64,000 nt of DNA from Desulfobacter hydrogenophilus (GTDB lineage: Bacteria; Desulfobacterota; Desulfobacteria; Desulfobacterales; Desulfobacteraceae). Both the position numbers and the translations under genes were made by a program. Below, one piece after another: positions 53,629-62,405 of this stretch (within the stretch, counting starts at the first letter, position 1; every line of letters starts with the position of its first letter). Below the pieces are notes generated by a model, which saw only the letters and a list, made by a program, of their open reading frames with translations, was not told the DNA's origin and searched no databases. Location of the stretch: NCBI RefSeq assembly GCF_004319545.1, contig NZ_CP036313.1, positions 3,226,501 to 3,290,500 of the forward strand, given 5' to 3'.

Positions 53629-54107
53629 ATGGAACATATTGTAGGTATAGGAGACATGAAAGTCTGTAATCAGGTGGCGATACCATTGTGGCACCCTCAA
53701 TTGGTTCCGGTATCGGGCTTGTGGTATATGACCCGGAAACGAGGGTGGGAGGGATACTCCATTATATTTTGACGGACTCTTCCATTGATGAAATCAAAGC
53801 AAAAAATCAGCCGATCATGTTTGCTGATACCGGCATTCCCACATTATTTAAACAGGCATATCTCCTGGGTGCTGAAAAAACCAGGATCAGGGTCTTTGTC
53901 GCCGGCGGTGCCCAAATTATTAACTAGGAGAGGCGATTTAATGTTGGACAAAGCAATGATACAGCTCTGACGCAAATATTGACCCGTGAGAATGTTGCCA
54001 TCTGGAAGCAGGCAGTGGGCGGTAATTTTAACCGGACAGCCAGAATAGACATTACTACCGGTCATATCTCTTTGAAAACTTCGGGACAAGACGAGGTGGA
54101 ATTATGA
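53629..54107 (+). pseudogene. CheD pseudogene (second copy)
   Basis: Decayed paralogue of cheD at 7684. It begins with a GAGGTGAC site and MEHIVGIGDMKVCNQ, then loses frame at about 53670-53685. The next piece reads APSIGSGIGLVVYD, where the catalytic Cys codon (TGT) has become GGT at 53709-53711. A TAG at 53925-53927 replaces the Gln codon of IIDQ-type sequence, after which the frame continues to the normal end (AVGGNFNRTARID, SLKTSGQDEVEL). Three inactivating lesions mean that the protein is dead. The end overlaps the next ATG (ATGA), the same arrangement as in the intact pair. Confidence 0.92.
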
Positions 54108-54952
54108 CAAATTTTCAGGAAATGGCCAAGGAAATAAAAAACTTAACGCCCATCCCTGCCGTGACCATGTCTCTTTTGAAGGTTGTGGACGACCCTAACA
54201 AGACCATGGACGATGTAACCAATATTATCCAGTATGATCCAGCCATCACCGCCGATGTCCTTCGAATCGCCAATTCGGCATACTTTGGGTTGAAATACCC
54301 TGCTGAGACCATTTCGGACGCGGCCAATATGCTGGGCACAGACCGGCTTGTGGAGTTTGTCTTGCTGAAAGTGGCGTCCAAAATAATACAAGGGCCTCTG
54401 GGCGGATACGATATGCATGAAGGGGCGCTGTGGCAACATTCAGTATCCTCAGCCATCATTGCTAAACAGCTGGCGCTCCAACTCGGACTACCCCATTCGT
54501 GCAGTATATTTACCGCAGCCCTTCTCAAGGATATTGGTAAAACGGTGATGGATAAATATGTCAAAAACGCATATAAAAAAATTTACAATCTGGTTATCAA
54601 TGAAAATTTCAGCTTCATGGAGGCAGAGAAGAAAGTAATTGGCGTGGACCACGCAGAACTTGGCGGAATGATGGCCCATTTATGGAAATTTTCTCCCAAA
54701 ATGGTAATGATCATCACTAATCATCATCTCTCCCGGGAAGACACGGTAAAGGACAAAGATACGATAGTAGTCTACATAGCCGACTGTATATGCATGATGA
54801 TGGGCATGGGCGTTGGTGCAGACGGCATGGCTTACAGGTTCCACCAGCAGGCCATTGAACAGATCGGAATTTCAGCGGATGATATCGTAACCATCATTGC
54901 GAACGTCATCCCCCAGATGAAGGAAGTGGCAAAGCTGTTGAAGATGTTCTGA
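54104..54952 (+). CDS. HDOD domain protein (paralogue of the chemosensory-operon copy)
   Basis: Protein of 282 residues, same length as the HDOD protein at 6839 and similar throughout, including KNLTPIPAVTMSLLKV, IIQYDPAITADVLRIANSAY, AALLKDIGKTVMDKY, GVDHAELGGMMAHLWKFSPK and DCICMMMGMGVGADGMAYRF. It seems intact. It follows the dead cheD copy with the same 4-base overlap, so the pair arose by duplication of a cheD-HDOD unit and only this half has been kept. Role probably regulatory. Confidence 0.92.
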   Translation: MTNFQEMAKEIKNLTPIPAVTMSLLKVVDDPNKTMDDVTNIIQYDPAITADVLRIANSAYFGLKYPAETISDAANMLGTDRLVEFVLLKVASKIIQGPLGGYDMHEGALWQHSVSSAIIAKQLALQLGLPHSCSIFTAALLKDIGKTVMDKYVKNAYKKIYNLVINENFSFMEAEKKVIGVDHAELGGMMAHLWKFSPKMVMIITNHHLSREDTVKDKDTIVVYIADCICMMMGMGVGADGMAYRFHQQAIEQIGISADDIVTIIANVIPQMKEVAKLLKMF

Positions 54953-55334
54953 CCGGCCGTATCCGTATCCATCAGCCAAAGCAGGAATGGAATCCCACCT
55001 TGATTATCCACACCGCCACGGATGAAATGCAGTTACCCCATACTCTTTTTTCTAAGGGAAAGAAAAGACGGCATATATGCCTATAGAAAGGATGTCTCAA
55101 AGGAAAGACGTGCCACCTGGCCGATGAGCATATTCGGAAAAAATCGGGTAACAAAATCGGACTTTTTACAGGACCATCAAGGATGGGTGCAGCAGAAATT
55201 TTTCTTTAAGCCCGGAAAAGTAAGTAAACAATAGAATTTTAATATTTGTGCTTAAGATGTTTATACATTGTTGACACAGCCTCTTTTGTGTTGTAGTGTT
55301 TTTATACAATGTTTAAATTTTTGAGGGAGACGAA
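54953..55334. other. Intergenic region upstream of mazEF
   Basis: About 380 bases. The left part can be read in pieces (GRIRIHQPKQEWNPTLIIH) but has stops and was not identified. The right end holds the mazEF promoter region. Confidence 0.45.
55259..55316 (+). promoter_or_regulatory. Likely mazEF promoter and operator repeats
   Basis: TTGACA at 55271-55276 with a weak -10 (TAGTGT) 17 bases on, or TATACA slightly later. Two near-identical 13-base direct repeats, TTTATACATTGTT and TTTATACAATGTT, flank it and could be sites for MazE autorepression. The gene starts about 20 bases downstream. Confidence 0.45.
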
Positions 55335-55595
55335 ATGACAAAACTGGTTATTAAAAAGTGGGGCAACAGTTTGGCAGCAAGGATACCAAAAGTGATTGCT
55401 GATATGATTCAGCTTGAAAAAGATCAGACCGTTTCCATTGAAGCGAAAGACGGCAGGATTATTATTACCCCGATCAAGGAGAAAAAAGAGTATACGCTTG
55501 ACGAGCTCTTAAACGGATGCGGCCCCAAGGCTGTTGTTTTGGATGCCGAGGATAAGGCATGGTTGAACGACATGCCTGTAGGCAAGGAGTGGTAA
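55335..55595 (+). CDS. mazE: MazE/AbrB-type antitoxin
   Basis: Antitoxin of 86 residues. N-terminal SpoVT/AbrB swapped-hairpin DNA-binding domain (VIKKWGNSLAARIPKVI, VSIEAKDGRIIITPI) followed by an acidic C-terminal segment (YTLDELLNGCGPKAVVLDAE) that normally wraps the toxin. Stop codon overlaps the toxin start by one base. GAGGGAGACGAA precedes the ATG. Confidence 0.92.
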   Translation: MTKLVIKKWGNSLAARIPKVIADMIQLEKDQTVSIEAKDGRIIITPIKEKKEYTLDELLNGCGPKAVVLDAEDKAWLNDMPVGKEW

Positions 55596-55948
55596 TGGCT
55601 GCAAAATCTGAAAAAAAAATGTATATTCCTGAGCGTGGGGATCTTGTCTGGATAGATTTTGATCCTGCTGCCGGTCACGAGCAAATAGGGCATCGACCGG
55701 CTCTGGTCCTTTCTCCTGCAATTTTTAATAAAAAAGTCTTACTGGCATTGGTCGCTCCGGTCACAAGTCGGGTCCGGGGGCATGGTTTTGAAGTCTCTCT
55801 AATCGGAAAAAAGATTTCCGGTGTTATCCTCTGTCACCAGGTCAAGACAATTGATTTTGTAGAAAGAGGGTTGACGTTTGCTGAAAAGGCACCGACCTCG
55901 GTGGTGAGTGAAACCTTGGCTAAAGTAAGGGCCATCGTAACAGAATAA
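55595..55948 (+). CDS. mazF: MazF-type mRNA interferase toxin
   Basis: Endoribonuclease toxin of 117 residues of the MazF/PemK family. Family motifs are ERGDLVWIDFDPAAGHEQ, HRPALVLSP and LALVAPVTSRVRGHGFEV, with conserved Arg and Thr of the active site. Cleaves RNA at specific short sequences. Start ATG 55595 overlaps the mazE stop. Together with mazE it is a standard type II toxin-antitoxin pair. Confidence 0.93.
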   Translation: MAAKSEKKMYIPERGDLVWIDFDPAAGHEQIGHRPALVLSPAIFNKKVLLALVAPVTSRVRGHGFEVSLIGKKISGVILCHQVKTIDFVERGLTFAEKAPTSVVSETLAKVRAIVTE

Positions 55949-55980
55949 GGAAAACAAACAGAATCAACAAGGAACGCTAT

Positions 55981-56457
55981 ATGCAAATAATTTACATCGG
56001 CACAATACAGACACCGTTTAAAGACCGCGAAGGCATGCCAATCCAGCCCACTGGAGCCAAAGATGTTCAGGGCCGGATTATCATCCACCCGGAGTATGAA
56101 CAAGGCCTGTCAGATATTGACGGATTTTCCCATCTGATTCTGCTCTACCATTTTCACCAGTCCAAGGGATTTAATCTCGTGATCACCCCTTTTATGGATA
56201 CCCAACCACGAGGGCTGTTCTCCACCCGTGCGCCCCGGCGCCCCAACCCCATAGGGCTGTCCATTGTCCGTCTGGTCGAAAGAAAAGAAAATACCCTTGA
56301 TATTCTGGATATTGATGTTTTGAACAACACCCCGCTTATTGACATTAAGCCTTATGTGCCGGGATTTGATGCCAAAACTGATAATGTCCGGTCGGGGTGG
56401 CTGGAGGAAAATCAGGTCAAAGCCCAAACCATAACCTCAGACAGCAGGTTTATTTGA
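55981..56457 (+). CDS. trmO: tRNA (N6-threonylcarbamoyladenosine37-N6)-methyltransferase TrmO
   Basis: SAM-dependent methyltransferase of 158 residues in the TsaA/YaeB family that methylates t6A37 of tRNA-Thr. The typical blocks are IGTIQTPFKDREGMPIQP, IDGFSHLILLYHFH, FSTRAPRRPNPIGLSIV and LLDIKPYVPGFDAK-like LIDIKPYVPGFDAKT. It is 32 bases after mazF but is probably an independent housekeeping gene. Confidence 0.93.
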   Translation: MQIIYIGTIQTPFKDREGMPIQPTGAKDVQGRIIIHPEYEQGLSDIDGFSHLILLYHFHQSKGFNLVITPFMDTQPRGLFSTRAPRRPNPIGLSIVRLVERKENTLDILDIDVLNNTPLIDIKPYVPGFDAKTDNVRSGWLEENQVKAQTITSDSRFI

Positions 56458-56534
56458 CAGGGACGGTTGGACCTGCTTTGGTTTCAATAGTGATGGGGAG
56501 TCCTATCCCGATTAGCTTATGATCTTGGTTGCCT

Positions 56535-56927
56535 TCAACGGTCACTATTAATACGACAGGTTTCTCTTTGAATATCGGTTGATGGATAGTTTCTACACGT
56601 CATCGGCCGCGCTTCATAGACGCTGCATGAATAGGAACCGTCAATAATATTCAAAAAGATGCAATCCCCGTTCTTTTGAAATTTCATAAAACGGTTTTTG
56701 GCGGCTTTATCAATATTTTCTGTAAATTCTTCCGAGGCTAACCCCGTGAAGTTTTCAAGCGAGTTGATATCGTCTTGAGACAGCCGAATGTATGCAAAAT
56801 TCCTACAACATGATCCACAACCTGTGCACACATGCGTTGTTGAACCTTTGGTTCTCTTCTCAATTTTCAATAAAATACACTTTTTTTGAGCTAACAAGTT
56901 AATCTGCGGTTTCCGTTTATCGTTCAT
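56535..56927 (-). CDS. YkgJ-type cysteine cluster protein
   Basis: Protein of 130 residues with the YkgJ (zinc/iron-chelating) pattern: CTGCGSCCRNF, DCIFL, SCSVYEARPMTCRNYP. Eight cysteines in all are likely metal ligands. Function is unknown; the family is often called a putative Fe-S or zinc protein. Confidence 0.85.
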   Translation of the reverse strand: MNDKRKPQINLLAQKKCILLKIEKRTKGSTTHVCTGCGSCCRNFAYIRLSQDDINSLENFTGLASEEFTENIDKAAKNRFMKFQKNGDCIFLNIIDGSYSCSVYEARPMTCRNYPSTDIQRETCRINSDR

Positions 56928-57095
56928 GCCAACTGATCTAACGGGATAAGATGAAAATTTTTAAGGTTTATGCGGATTTGAATAATTTTTTTTAAAGTCA
57001 ACTTTATTGGAGAATATCCTGACTACCGCTTGGATGGCAAGGATGAATTTAATTGCCTGGATTTTGATTTTCCGGACCCATGAGGAAATAGTCGG

Positions 57096-57848
57096 TTATT
57101 TAAATGTTGCACTCCGGTTATGGATTTTCTGTTTTTTGACCAGCCGTTCCAGTATGTCAGGCCTGAAGCCGTATTTCAGTAAATAATGGCCGATTGGGCG
57201 CTGAAGTTTTTTTTGTTTGTATAAAAGAGCCAAAAGGTTACGCTGTGTAAAATATTCATTTCGAACTGCATATTCACCAAATTTTTCACTGAATTTACGA
57301 TTGGCGAGAATATACTGTAGCTGGTCTGAATCAATTAAGCCCCAATTAGTCGCAATCTGACCGATCGGAGGACGATCTCTACGTTGCCGGACAATAATTT
57401 TAATAAGTGTATTCCAGGATATATATCCGGAATAATACAGGTATTGACCGATCAACAGCTTTCTTTTGGGTACGGTTCCCTTATTGGAATAGAAATGATC
57501 CTTTTCAGAATATGGGTTAGGCTTTTTCGCCGGTTTCCGATACCCTGGTCGGCGCTCGGGTGGCCGGGGTTTTGATTGTTGCACCAAAACGCGTCCATTC
57601 CCTTTTATAGCAGCAATTAAACGTTCATAGGCTTGTGTGAGGGTTTTAAAACGGTCATTTAAGAATTCTTCATCCTGATCCAATGCAGCGGCACGATCCG
57701 GATGCGTTTTAAATGCCTGGCAGCGGTATGCATCCTTAATTCCAGACGGTTGCAGATATTTTAAAAATTCTATGGAAACCTCGACATCAGGACCAAATAA
57801 CACACCACAGGCATCAAATAACTCTGAGGCGGTAGAATATTGATTCAT
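57096..57848 (-). CDS. J-domain-like protein with GspE-N-type repeats
   Basis: Protein of 250 residues. Near the N-terminus, AYRCQAFKTHPDRAAA contains the HPD of a DnaJ J-domain, so it may recruit DnaK. After a proline/lysine-rich linker come about four repeats of the type IGQYLYYSGYISWN, IGQIATNWGLID, FGEYAVRNEYFTQ and IGHYLLKYGF, each followed by a helix, like the N-terminal domain of GspE/MshE ATPases and the insert in CheA here. ATG 57848 is preferred (GGAAAACTCA before it) over 57902. Combined architecture is unusual; function unknown. Confidence 0.7.
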   Translation of the reverse strand: MNQYSTASELFDACGVLFGPDVEVSIEFLKYLQPSGIKDAYRCQAFKTHPDRAAALDQDEEFLNDRFKTLTQAYERLIAAIKGNGRVLVQQSKPRPPERRPGYRKPAKKPNPYSEKDHFYSNKGTVPKRKLLIGQYLYYSGYISWNTLIKIIVRQRRDRPPIGQIATNWGLIDSDQLQYILANRKFSEKFGEYAVRNEYFTQRNLLALLYKQKKLQRPIGHYLLKYGFRPDILERLVKKQKIHNRSATFK

Positions 57849-57974
57849 TGAGTTTTCCAGTTCATATTTTAATTCAAAAAGAAACGATGATGTTGGGATC
57901 ATTCAAATATTAACGCATATGAATAATATATCCCCCAAATTGTCAAGAGCGATTTTCGGATTTTGCAGGGCAAT

Positions 57975-58053
57975 CCTTGCGGACATGCGGGCGGGACGCC
58001 CGCGCTCCCGGAAAGAACGAAATGGGCCGGTTATTTAAGACCCGTTCCTAAGC
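57975..58053 (-). repeat. Dispersed palindromic repeat, family B, copy 2
   Basis: Inverted copy of the element at 48851; minus strand reads AACGGGTCTTAAATA, a variable stretch, CCGGGAGCG and CGGGCGTCCCGCCCGCATG, then TCCGCAAGG. It overlaps the last codons and TAA stop of murJ. Confidence 0.85.
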
Positions 58054-59618
58054 AAACCGGTTTTTGCCAGCACCTTGGCATAGAGCGTGTTGATCTCTCT
58101 GATTTTAAAAACTTTTCCAATGCCTGCCAGAATGATCAGAAATAACGTGCCGACAATAATACATATGAATATATGGGCGAAAAAACCGGAGATCGGGATT
58201 ATATGAATAATTTCAGCATATACCGCTTTTAAAATCAGCCATACCACGATACTGACCAGTAGCATTACACCAAAGAAAGTGTATACATCTGATCGTCCGG
58301 TGTTTTGGGTTTTTCTGCTCCACACTTCAAATAAAGCGCCGGTGGTAATGATCACGGACAAAGACAGGCCAAACGCCACGCCTTTGATCCCCATGATTGT
58401 CATTGCAAAATAAAGCAACGGCAGACTTAACGCCACGCAAACAGTGGAAAAAATGGCAGGGAATAATGTATTTTGAACGGCAAAGAACCCCCGGGAAACA
58501 ATGGTCTGGGCGGAAAATGCAAATGCCCCTGCCATGAAATACGGCAGCACCCCGGAGGTCAGGGCTGCGTCATGGGCGTCAAAAGCCCCGCGCTGGAATA
58601 AAATGGCCACAACCTCTTTATTCAGAATCATAAAGACAACTGAAAAGGGCATAACAATGAAAATATATTTCAGTGTCTGGTTGATGAGAGTGTTTAAACC
58701 GGCAAAATCTTTTTTTGCAGCAATTTTTGCCATGAACGGATAGGAGGCCACGCCAACGGCATTGCCGAAAAGCCCCACCAGTATAAACATGATGCGAAGG
58801 GCGTAATTCATGGCCGAAATGCTTCCCTCGGTTAAAAACGAGCCAAAGAACTTCATCAAAATTTCCGTGGAAAAGGTCATGGTCAATCCAAGCATCAGGG
58901 GTAATGTTAACAATACATATTTGATCACATCAGGATGCCTGAAATTAAAACTGGGTATATAGATAAGTCCCTCTCGTCTAGCCCCAAACCACTGAAGCAG
59001 GAAACTGCCGAAGAAGGCGCCGGCCAGAACACCCCAGGCAAATCCTTCCATACCCAGAACCGGGTACAGCAATATCCCCCCTATAATAATGCCGGTATTA
59101 TAAATCAATGGTGCAAGCGCCGGGAAAACAAACCGCTCTTTTGAATATTGTACGGCATTGAACAATCCCCCGGCAAAAAAGAAAAACTGGGCCGGGATAA
59201 TGATCCGGGTCATGCGCACGGCAAGGTCAAAGGACGGGCCGTTTTTAAGCCCGGGGGCAAGGACACAAATCAGTTCCGGGGCAAAAACCATGGAAACACA
59301 GATAAAAACAAAAAGACCTGCACCAAAGCAGTTCAGGATAACGGAAAAAACCCGGTATCCTTCCTGTTCGTTATTTTCAACAAGATAACGGGTGAAGATG
59401 GGGATAAACGTAATGGATAAAAAACCGGACGCCACCACATGGTTTAAAATTTCAGGAATCACAAACGCTACCTGATAAGCGTCAACGCCTGCGCTTGCAC
59501 CGCCCATCCAGGCAATGGCGGTTTCTCGTACAAGACCGATGATCCTGCTGGCAAACACCGATGCCATCATGATGAACGAGGCAAATCCGATTTTTTTAAA
59601 GGTTGAGGTTTGTGTCAT
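58035..59618 (-). CDS. murJ: Lipid II flippase MurJ
   Basis: Multi-pass membrane protein of 527 residues with about 14 helices in the MOP exporter superfamily, flipping lipid II for peptidoglycan synthesis. Family stretches are SRIIGLVRETAIAWMGG, AFVIPEILNHVVASGFLS and PYFMAGAFAFSAQTIVSRGFF. ATG at 59618 is the family-like start; an upstream in-frame ATG at 59654 adds 12 residues. The final residues NGS and the stop codon lie within a family B repeat, so the natural C-terminus may have been replaced. Confidence 0.93.
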   Translation of the reverse strand: MTQTSTFKKIGFASFIMMASVFASRIIGLVRETAIAWMGGASAGVDAYQVAFVIPEILNHVVASGFLSITFIPIFTRYLVENNEQEGYRVFSVILNCFGAGLFVFICVSMVFAPELICVLAPGLKNGPSFDLAVRMTRIIIPAQFFFFAGGLFNAVQYSKERFVFPALAPLIYNTGIIIGGILLYPVLGMEGFAWGVLAGAFFGSFLLQWFGARREGLIYIPSFNFRHPDVIKYVLLTLPLMLGLTMTFSTEILMKFFGSFLTEGSISAMNYALRIMFILVGLFGNAVGVASYPFMAKIAAKKDFAGLNTLINQTLKYIFIVMPFSVVFMILNKEVVAILFQRGAFDAHDAALTSGVLPYFMAGAFAFSAQTIVSRGFFAVQNTLFPAIFSTVCVALSLPLLYFAMTIMGIKGVAFGLSLSVIITTGALFEVWSRKTQNTGRSDVYTFFGVMLLVSIVVWLILKAVYAEIIHIIPISGFFAHIFICIIVGTLFLIILAGIGKVFKIREINTLYAKVLAKTGLLRNGS

Positions 59619-59814
59619 AGTTTGGCATCCGATGCAGGCTTTATCATAAAACATATCTACGTATAAAGATGGTCTGAAATAGTTTGACCTGAAATATAGC
59701 CTGCATATACAATGAATCGCGTAAAGATGACAGCAATAAACCTTAAAAACACGTCTGACCTTAAACTTGATGATCGAGTTAAGATATTAAAACGAAATTA
59801 ATGAAGGAAAAATC

Positions 59815-60090
59815 ATGACCTCAAAGCTGGGAATTATTTCAATTATTGCCGGTCTTGTACTTGGATTGTTTGCCCTGCTGGCTAAATTTATGGGTACAGC
59901 CGGTTTTATTTCAACCATGACCATTTCTAATTTTTTTGAAGGAATTACCGATAAAATTCTGGACTGGATCTCCAATGATACGGTTTATAATGCATTATAT
60001 TCATTTTTTTATGAGATTCATTTCGCATGGATTTTGATCGGTTTGGGTGTTCTTTTGCTGATTATCGGTACTTTTATCCGAAAGGATTGA
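59815..60090 (+). CDS. Small two-helix membrane protein of unknown function
   Basis: Protein of 91 residues with two hydrophobic segments (about 7-29 and 66-88) and a connecting polar stretch (FEGITDKILDWISND). No family recognised. GAAGGAAAAATC precedes the ATG, and composition is protein-like, so it is probably a real gene. Confidence 0.7.
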   Translation: MTSKLGIISIIAGLVLGLFALLAKFMGTAGFISTMTISNFFEGITDKILDWISNDTVYNALYSFFYEIHFAWILIGLGVLLLIIGTFIRKD

Positions 60091-60212
60091 GATTTTAGTC
60101 TTGTTAAACATGGTTTGATCCATTATTTTAGATTATTGCTTTTTTCAACTACTGTTGTTTGTTTATGATATCGGGTTGATAAAAATAAGTGACGAGAAAA
60201 GAGAGGAACTAT

Positions 60213-60605
60213 ATGAAAATTCTCATTGGATATAAAGGCATAAATATCGGTCAGGATCTGCTCAAGCTTGCCGTTAAACATGCAAAGGCGTTTAATGCCA
60301 CGGTGCTGGTTGTCACCTCAATGTTGGAGGGGACTGAAAAGGACCAGAGAAAAATCCTGGAAGCGGAAAAGAACCTGGACCAGGCACAAGTCTTTTTCAA
60401 GGCCCAGGGAATAGCCTGTGAAAAACATCTTCTGATCCGTGGCATGGAGGCCGGAGAGGATATTGTTGCGTTTGCAAATGAAAAAAATGTAGATGAAATT
60501 ATCATTGGCGTGAAAAGCCGTTCAAATGTAGGCAAACTGTTATTTGGCTCCACGGCTCAAACGGTGATATTAGAGGCGGACTGCCCGGTCGTCAGCGTAA
60601 GTTAA
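60213..60605 (+). CDS. Universal stress protein (UspA family)
   Basis: Protein of 130 residues. N-terminal strand MKILIGYKGINIG and the ATP-binding loop GVKSRSNVGKLLFGSTAQ (G-2x-G-9x-G-S/T pattern) identify it. AGAGGAACTAT precedes the ATG at 60213. The G-rich loop suggests an ATP-binding type. Monocistronic with its own terminator. Confidence 0.9.
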   Translation: MKILIGYKGINIGQDLLKLAVKHAKAFNATVLVVTSMLEGTEKDQRKILEAEKNLDQAQVFFKAQGIACEKHLLIRGMEAGEDIVAFANEKNVDEIIIGVKSRSNVGKLLFGSTAQTVILEADCPVVSVS

Positions 60606-60627
60606 ACGTCATTTCATCCTTATGTTG

Positions 60628-60661
60628 GGGCAGCATGTACGGAATGCTGCCCATTATTTTT
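60628..60661 (+). terminator. Rho-independent terminator after usp
   Basis: Stem GGGCAGCAT / ATGCTGCCC with 7-base loop, followed by ATTATTTTT. It lies 23 bases after the usp stop. Confidence 0.85.
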
Positions 60662-60779
60662 GCCCACCGTTCTATTTTTAATCCCAATTTTATTGTCTTG
60701 ATTTTTTATCACGGTTTGAGATTTGGGCGTAATATGGTAAAACAATACATATTTTAATAATTACACAAGAGCTTCTGTC

Positions 60780-61457
60780 ATGAAACTTAGATATTTTTCC
60801 CACTCCGCTTTTCAGATTACCTGTGATGACGGGTTAAAAATTCTTATTGATCCTTTTTTTGATAATAATCCCACATCACCGGTTAAGGCCCAAGATGTTG
60901 AAGCAGACTATATTCTGATCAGCCATGGCCATTGGGATCATCTCGGCGATACCCTGAGCATTGCCCACAGATGCAATGCATTATGCATCTGTGAAAACGA
61001 ACTTGCCTCTTATTTAGATGCCAAAGGGCTTAATGTCCATAAAATGCATGTCGGCGGGGCCTTTGAGTTTGATTTCGGACGGATTAAGCTGACCCAGGCC
61101 CTTCACAGCTCAGTAACCCCGGACAATGTCTGTCATGGTACACCCACAGGATTTTTGATCACCATCAACGGCATCACCCTTTATCATACGGGGGACACCG
61201 GGCTGTTTTCCGATATGAAGCTTATTGGACAGCTTGATAATATTCATACCATGATGGTGCCCATCGGCGATAATTTCACCATGGGAATTGAGGATGCCGC
61301 CATGGCCTGTGATTTTGTCAAACCGGTTCAGGCCGTTCCCATGCACTACAACACATTTGACGTGATCAGAGCAAATCCTGAAGAGTTCTGTGAAAAAGTC
61401 AGATCTAACGGTATTGAATGTAAAATTATGAATTTTGGTGACCAGATCACTATTTAA
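60780..61457 (+). CDS. UPF0173 metal-dependent hydrolase
   Basis: Metallo-beta-lactamase-fold protein of 225 residues. Metal-ligand motif ISHGHWDHLGDTL (HxHxDH-type), then His in QALHSSVTPDN, Asp in YHTGDTGLFSD and His in VPMHYNTFD. The natural substrate is unknown for the family. It precedes the ArsR-methyltransferase gene by 26 bases on the same strand. Confidence 0.92.
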   Translation: MKLRYFSHSAFQITCDDGLKILIDPFFDNNPTSPVKAQDVEADYILISHGHWDHLGDTLSIAHRCNALCICENELASYLDAKGLNVHKMHVGGAFEFDFGRIKLTQALHSSVTPDNVCHGTPTGFLITINGITLYHTGDTGLFSDMKLIGQLDNIHTMMVPIGDNFTMGIEDAAMACDFVKPVQAVPMHYNTFDVIRANPEEFCEKVRSNGIECKIMNFGDQITI

Positions 61458-61483
61458 TTCTAAATGGGTCACCCAGCATTTTT

Positions 61484-62395
61484 ATGGAAATAATTAAACA
61501 GTTTAAAGCCTTATCTGATCCCACCCGACTGCGGCTTTTGTTTATCCTTGAGCATTTTGAACTCAATGTGAATGAAATTGTCTCCGTGGTGAATATGGTG
61601 CAGTCCGGGGTGTCCCGGCATTTAAAAATTCTGCTTGAAGCAGGCTTGCTGGTCTCACGAAAAGACGGCAGTTTTATTTATTATGCCGCGAACAAAAACG
61701 GATACAACCGGGAACTTGTTGTTCTTGCCTGCAGACAGCTTGAAAATGACCCGGGATTGCTGGAAGATCTTGCCCGTACACAACAATGCATTATATTAAG
61801 AAAAAATAGATCCAGGCGTTTTTTCAGAACCGCTGCCCCCCGGTGGGACCGTTTAAAAAGAAAGGTTCTTGGCGATTTTAATCCCAACACTGTGTTTGAA
61901 CCTCACCTTCAGGATGCGTCGGTTATTGCCGATCTTGGCTGCGGAACCGGTGAGATGCTTGCCAGTCTCCTTGACAGAGGTAAAAAGACCCTGATCGGAG
62001 TAGATGTATCTCCTGAGATGCTTGAACAGGCAAGGCTTCGGCTGCCGGAAAGCCCGAATTTAGAGCTTCGCATAGGAGAGCTGGAACATCTTCCCATGCG
62101 TGAACAGGAGGCCGATGCGGCCTTGATGAGCATGGTATTGTACCATGTGTCCGAACCTGAAAAAGCGATTCAGGAGGTGTACCGGGTCCTTAATCCCGGG
62201 GGCGTGTTTCTTCTGGTGGATTTTTTAAAACACAACCAGGAACAGATCAAAGATATCATTGGCGGGGTCTGGCTGGGATTTACCCGGCAGCAGATCTCAG
62301 GGTGGATGGACAGAACCGGATTCAATCTTAAGCATATTGAATCTTATCCTGTTGGAAAGACATTGACATTAACCTTTTATCTTGCACAAAAATAA
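61484..62395 (+). CDS. ArsR-type regulator fused to SAM-dependent methyltransferase
   Basis: Protein of 303 residues. N-terminal ArsR/SmtB winged helix (1-95; KALSDPTRLRLLFILEHFE, SGVSRHLKILLEAGLL) lacking an obvious metal-site Cys motif, followed by a class I methyltransferase domain (DLGCGTGEMLASLLDRG, GVDVSPEMLEQARLRLP, ALMSMVLYHVSEPEKAI). This architecture is known for SahR-type regulators of methionine/SAH metabolism, in which the methyltransferase fold senses S-adenosylhomocysteine, but no met gene is next to it here, so that assignment is only a suggestion. Confidence 0.88.
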   Translation: MEIIKQFKALSDPTRLRLLFILEHFELNVNEIVSVVNMVQSGVSRHLKILLEAGLLVSRKDGSFIYYAANKNGYNRELVVLACRQLENDPGLLEDLARTQQCIILRKNRSRRFFRTAAPRWDRLKRKVLGDFNPNTVFEPHLQDASVIADLGCGTGEMLASLLDRGKKTLIGVDVSPEMLEQARLRLPESPNLELRIGELEHLPMREQEADAALMSMVLYHVSEPEKAIQEVYRVLNPGGVFLLVDFLKHNQEQIKDIIGGVWLGFTRQQISGWMDRTGFNLKHIESYPVGKTLTLTFYLAQK

Positions 62396-62405
62396 TGGAG
62401 AGACA

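Noticed and set aside
53925..53927. TAG in the second cheD copy as pyrrolysine
   Set aside because: The position corresponds to a Gln in the intact copy, a CAG to TAG change explains it, and the same gene also has a frameshift and a lost catalytic Cys.
55022..55234. 70-codon frame upstream of mazE
   Set aside because: No ribosome-binding site or family; probably chance.
57963..58145. Small plus-strand frame with GHAGGTPALP
   Set aside because: Translation of the family B repeat and the murJ antisense; not a gene.
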